This document shows positions 59,781 through 64,000 of a stretch of 64,000 nucleotides of DNA, piece after piece (the first letter of the stretch is position 1; every line of letters begins with the position of its first letter). Under the pieces are notes generated by a model. It saw nothing but the letters and a program-made list of their open reading frames with translations. It was not told the origin of the DNA and ran no database searches. Origin of the DNA: Phoronis australis. Its lineage: Eukaryota > Phoronida > Phoronidae. Both the position numbers and the translations under genes were made by a program. The stretch lies in assembly GCA_002633005.1 (NCBI GenBank), contig NMRA01000337.1, positions 370,380-434,379 on the forward strand. The letters run 5' to 3'.

Positions 59781-61520
59781 GTACAAGAGCAACGCACAGC
59801 GTTGAAATGTGCCCACGAATGCACCGTAAATAGTGTGCTTCTAGGGTTGTTTTTTTGTTTCATAAAAACAGCCACCAGATTGCGCAAAAATATCCAATCC
59901 ACCTGAAAACAGGAAAATGCCATCGCTTCTATAATAACAAATTTCATAAAAATTTGTTGAGGAACTTGAGAGAAATGAAGGAAAACAAGAAAATTAAACT
60001 GCCACAGTGGGACACAGCGTTCATTGGATGGGCCTGAAAGACGTCTGTTGTTAGCTTCAAATAAATACAATTACTAAGCTTAATAAAGATCATGTAGTGT
60101 GTTAAGGAGGTGCAGCTATGGGCGCAAAACAATACAAAACTATCACTAGGGGGCGCCACAGTAGTCGAATTGGTTATAGTCAATCGCCCTCTTCACACTG
60201 AAAACATACACGCCAATTTTCAAAATCATCCTTAGAATGGTTTGGGTGATCGAAGGGTGGACGCCAAAAACAGACTCGAAAACAGGAAAAATGGCCACTT
60301 AGTGGCGCAAAGTACCTCGATTCCATTCGAAAACGGGAGGATAGCATCATCTCGCCAAAAGATGTATATATTCCAAATTTTCTGAAAATCTGTTGACCTT
60401 TGAAAATAAAGGTAAACCTAAATAACTAAAATTGTTACTAGGGGGCACACTGGTAGTCAGATCCGTTAGAAAGCTGTTGTCATCCGTTGTGAACATAATA
60501 TAAATACACTTTCTAAATTTAGTAAAGATCCTGAAAACAGTTTAGGATATAAAACCATGGGTGCAAAAAATGCCACTAGGAGGCACCACAAGTTTCGAAG
60601 TCGTCGGAAAATCATGGTCAGCTTCCTAGAAAGAACATACATGAAAATTTTCAGTCATCCTTAAAACCGTTTGGTTGATAGAGGGGTGGACACCAAAAAA
60701 TAGACTAAGAAACAGTAAAAATGGCCTCTAGGTGGTGCAAACCATGTCAAATCCATCCGAAAACGGGATGATAGCGTCATCTCACTACTAGACGCCAAAT
60801 TTTATGGCAATACGTTGAGGACCTTTGAAGATACTGAGGTAAATGTAAAAAACTGAAATTGCCACTAGGGGACACATCGGTAGTCAGATGCGTCCAAAGC
60901 TCGTCATCATTCATTGTCAACATCATATAAATATACTTGCTAAATTTCATAAAGATCCTGCCAACGGTTTAAAAAATACAACCATGGGCGCAAAAAAAAA
61001 TGCCACTAGGAGGCGCCATAGTAGACAAATCCTTGGAAAATCATCGTCAGTTGTCCTCTTCATAGTAAAAACATACATGCCAATTTTCACAATCATCCTT
61101 TGAGCAGTTTGGTTGCTACAGGGGTGGACGCCAAAAAACAGACTCGAAAACAGCAAAAATGGCCACTAGGTGGTGCAAACTTTGTCGAATCCATCCGTGA
61201 ACAGAAGGATAGCGTCATCTCACTAACAGATTCCTATATGCCAAATTGTATGAAAATATGTTTAGGACCTTTGATGATATAGAGGTAAGCGTAAAAAACT
61301 AAAATTGCCACTAGGGGACACAACGGTAGTCGGATCCATCTGAAAGTTCACTCATGCTGTCCCACCCATCCTTGAATGAAACGTGCTAAATTTCATGAAC
61401 GTATGTCAAAGGGGTTTTGAAGATAGAGCAGTGGACGCGTGACGCCAGACGGACGCCGGACGGATGGACAGAGATGACGGCATAATGCATCCACATATAA
61501 ATATGTGGGCGCATAAAAAT
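59781..61520. repeat. GCCACTAGG-family repeat, long copy
   Basis: It runs from GAAATGTGCCCACGAATGCA to the hairpin CCACATATAAATATGTGG followed by GCGCATAAAAAT. It contains many ~140-bp submonomers arranged in a higher-order unit of three (cores GGCCACTAGGTGGCGCAAA, TTGCCACTAGGGGGCACAC and TGCCACTAGGAGGCGCCAC). Open frames within it are not genes. Confidence 0.8.
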
Positions 61521-62552
61521 GATGACTCTGACTCTTGACAACCATTTTTAAAGTTTGGCTTTGAGGGTCTCAACAAATTAATTAAAATAAATTCAGTCTG
61601 CATGCACAAAATTACCCTACTCACAAACTGCTTGTCCCCCCAGTTGGATTCAGCTTATCCATGTTTTTCCATGCAAACATAGAATGGGAATTGCAATCAC
61701 CATGAACAGTTTAGATATAGACTGCTCAATGGCCAGATAGACTTACTCGACGCAGTTACACGTATTTGATAACCTCATGTAATCCAGCAATGATGATTTA
61801 AACAGCATGCCTGATGCTCATCGATATTCAATAATACTATTTCCAAACGACGTTCAACAAATGTCATGAAGAAGATGTCTTTTTGTGACCTGTACTATCA
61901 TCAAAAAACTTCCAACAGAGAAAAACGGTTGAGTTTCGGAGAAATAAAAATTAACTTTCACTTTTTGATCCCTTTGTGTGACTGTAAGCTCTGACCTGCC
62001 TACTAATCCAGCGTTGTGTATCAAAACAATAAGCTTGTTTGTCAAATTTAATCCAACTTGATACTAGAACAATCTATTCCATCGCATACTACATCAGATC
62101 GTGATGACGTAAATTTCTTCTTTTCAACAAGGTAATGGTATGTAACTGAGAAGTACTCCATGCCTAGTTTGACAAGCTTGGCAATGAAAAAAGGCAATAC
62201 ATATTGAGTCCCTCCCATTTGTGAAAATGAAATATGTCAAAAATTTCAAAACAAATATTTTTTAAGAAGACATTTTCTATTTTTAGGCACTATGACCTTA
62301 ATGTATTTAGCACTTACCACATGATATCTTCAGGAATACAAACACAACTTCTTATGATCAATTTTCATTCCCCAAAATTTTCAAGTGTTGCCATAGATTT
62401 CGATGATAAGCTTTTTTGCCAGGCAACTACCTAATACAGATTGCAAACTTGAATGGCTTGACATTACATTAGTAGGCATGGACAGTTACATATTATGCAG
62501 AGTTGAGGGCCTGGTACTCGAGAGCACTGCATCCTTGTGGCCAGAATTGCAA
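61521..62552. other. No recognised feature
   Basis: AT-rich sequence lies between the last interspersed repeat and the DUSP-type exon. No further exon of that gene was recognised here. Confidence 0.4.
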
Positions 62553-62747
62553 CTAGACCTCCTCCATGGACTGCATTGGTGCACTCCTCTGTTTGTACAC
62601 CACTTCTGGACCTCCTGAATAGATATCTGTGAAGAAGCGCCACTCTTGTTCAGAAACTTGACCGTAGTCAGAGCCTGACCGCAAGGAGTACCCCCCACCA
62701 GGACGCTGCACAGCGATGTTCTTGTTATCCACTGGGCCGGGTGGGTC
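62553..62747 (-). CDS. Probable exon of a DUSP-domain protein (ubiquitin-specific protease type)
   Basis: A minus-strand open frame follows a good acceptor (cttttcacag) whose last base pairs with phase 1; the exon begins near 62746. It reads PPGPVDNKNIAVQRPGGGYS, LRSGSDYGQVSEQEWRFF and TDIYSGGPEVVYKQ. The pattern PGPVDN, variable loop, LxxGxDY, V, W and YxGGPEV is the second half of a DUSP domain, found in ubiquitin-specific proteases such as the USP4/15/11, USP20/33, USP32 and USP48 groups. The first half (W-rich strand) and any protease domain were not found. The frame ends either at a weak donor (gtctag after GGAG) or at the TAG overlapping it, in which case this is a C-terminal exon. Which USP it belongs to, or whether it is a stand-alone DUSP protein, is open. 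Confidence 0.6.
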   Translation of the reverse strand, partial: DPPGPVDNKNIAVQRPGGGYSLRSGSDYGQVSEQEWRFFTDIYSGGPEVVYKQRSAPMQSMEEV

Positions 62748-63651
62748 TGTGAAAAGACAACAACATGCATCTGGGTTATGCAACAATGGGTAAAAACAAA
62801 TTTTGGAGTAAAAGCTTGACTCCCAAGTTGTGCAGTCAAGCTGCATTACTTGAACTTGTTACCACCATTATGCTCCAAAAACAGTCCATCCACAAGAGTA
62901 TGCACCAATAACAATCCATCCACAAGTACCAAGTCAACAGTACTGTATAGTTTGATAGATTTAAAGCAAATCTGGGTTACATGCAACATTTCTGAAAGAA
63001 ATTGGGGGAGGATTATTGTAAAGAATTTTGCACTGTCATTCCATCTAGAGCTTACTCATGGAACGAGTCTACTTCTAGACAACTGCCAAACAAAGTGTTT
63101 TAACACAAAAACGATAAACTGTGAACTTCAGTTTTTAAAAATTAACTAACACTTCAGTGTTTGTTACAATCTATACAGGAATACACGACTAAATTCAAAT
63201 GTTAAGAACACTTGATATCAAAAACGCCCACAAGTGGTGCACCGATACTTACTACATTGTTGCAACAAGTTGGCATGGGATTCCGTAATACAATATTTGG
63301 GACAAAATACCTCACAAAACAAGTTGTTTCAAGCCGCAGACAAACTGTTTTCACTCGATGAACTCCTCCTTCGTGTCCAACTGGGGCTCTCTATGAGGGG
63401 GTGGCAGATACACATTCTCGGCACAGATACCCAACACAAATCAAATCAAAGTGATTGTGGTCATCCACAGCACTGAACACCAGTCAAACCCAAAAGGCCA
63501 ATTGTCTATGATGACAGCCATACATATTGAGAGACACTTTGTGTAGCCCCATCAAGACACAAGTGTTCATACTAACATCCCAACACAAATTGTTCCTGTT
63601 CATTAAACATCTTCATGAAAACTACATAGACACACTCGGCAGACGGGCATC

Positions 63652-64000
63652 TTTCCATACTCACTATCCCCCTTCCATACTCACTGTCCTCCCTTCCATA
63701 CTCACTATCCCCCTTCCATACTCACTATCCTCCCTTCCATACTCACTGTCCTCCCTTCCATACTCACTGTCCTCCCTTCCATACTCGCTGTTACCCCTTC
63801 CATATTCTCTGTCCTCCCTTCCGTACTCACTGTCCCCCCTTCTGTACTCACTGCCCTCCCTTCCATACTCACTGCCCTCTCATCCATACTCACTGTCCTC
63901 CCTTCCATATTCTCTGTCCTACCTTCCGTAATCACTGTCCCCCCTTCCACACTCACTGTCCTCCCTTCCATACTCACTGCCCTCCCTTCAATACTCACTG
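63652..64000. repeat. 21-bp minisatellite reaching the window edge, about 16 copies
   Basis: The unit is close to CTTCCATACTCACTGTCCTC. Because 21 is divisible by 3, both strands show long open frames of a 7-residue repeat (SLPYSLS on plus). These are a by-product of the array. Confidence 0.92.

Noticed and set aside
63370-63430. Possible extra minus-strand exon (NVYLPPPHREPQLDTKEEFI) upstream of the DUSP exon
   Set aside because: It has coding-like composition, but its donor phase (2) does not fit the DUSP exon (phase 1) and it matches no DUSP first half, so it was not annotated.
63527-63998. Open frames on both strands with 7-residue repeats
   Set aside because: They arise from a 21-bp tandem array whose length is a multiple of three. 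Simultaneous openness on both strands argues against coding.

Overview
This window is nuclear DNA from a multicellular animal. It is AT-rich, intron-dominated and full of tandem repeats and small inverted-repeat transposons, and it contains scaffold gaps (26125-26519 and 42099-42116) and several isolated single Ns. I cannot name the species. The main gene carries an extra cysteine-rich pore-turret exon of a kind known from invertebrate channels and not from vertebrates, so a non-vertebrate is likely.

Minus strand, 38257 down to 1: one gene dominates. It is a partial Cav3 (T-type, low-voltage-activated) calcium channel alpha-1 subunit, read from high to low coordinates. I rebuilt 16 exon positions, two of them duplicated, by matching splice sites, reading phase and protein family features. 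They run from the domain I voltage sensor (S4) through the domain I pore, the I-II linker with its gating brake and His/Cys-rich stretch, and all of domain II, into the II-III linker, where the window ends. Every junction in the chain is phase-compatible. Domain I S1-S3 and the N-terminus were not found. Domains III and IV lie beyond position 1.

The most interesting part is domain II. The S5-P turret is encoded by two alternative exons (20232-20349 short, 19467-19623 long and cysteine-rich). The next segment, the P-loop selectivity filter plus S6, also exists as two intact alternative exons (12585-12746 and 12247-12402) with compatible phases and good splice sites but very different S6 sequences. 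The domain II S1 exon ends in a 42-bp tandem repeat that carries its own 5' splice site, giving four in-frame donors. Together these could yield several channel isoforms with different pores and loops.

38258-62552: no convincing exon. The region holds inverted-repeat transposons, a 3.4 kb TTAA-flanked element inside a 24-bp minisatellite, and repeat clusters with the recurring core GCCACTAGG(T/G)GGCGC. One cluster is split by a hAT-like element that itself contains a copy of another transposon.

62553-62747: a probable exon of a DUSP-domain protein (domain of ubiquitin-specific proteases), minus strand. The window ends in a 21-bp minisatellite (63652-64000).
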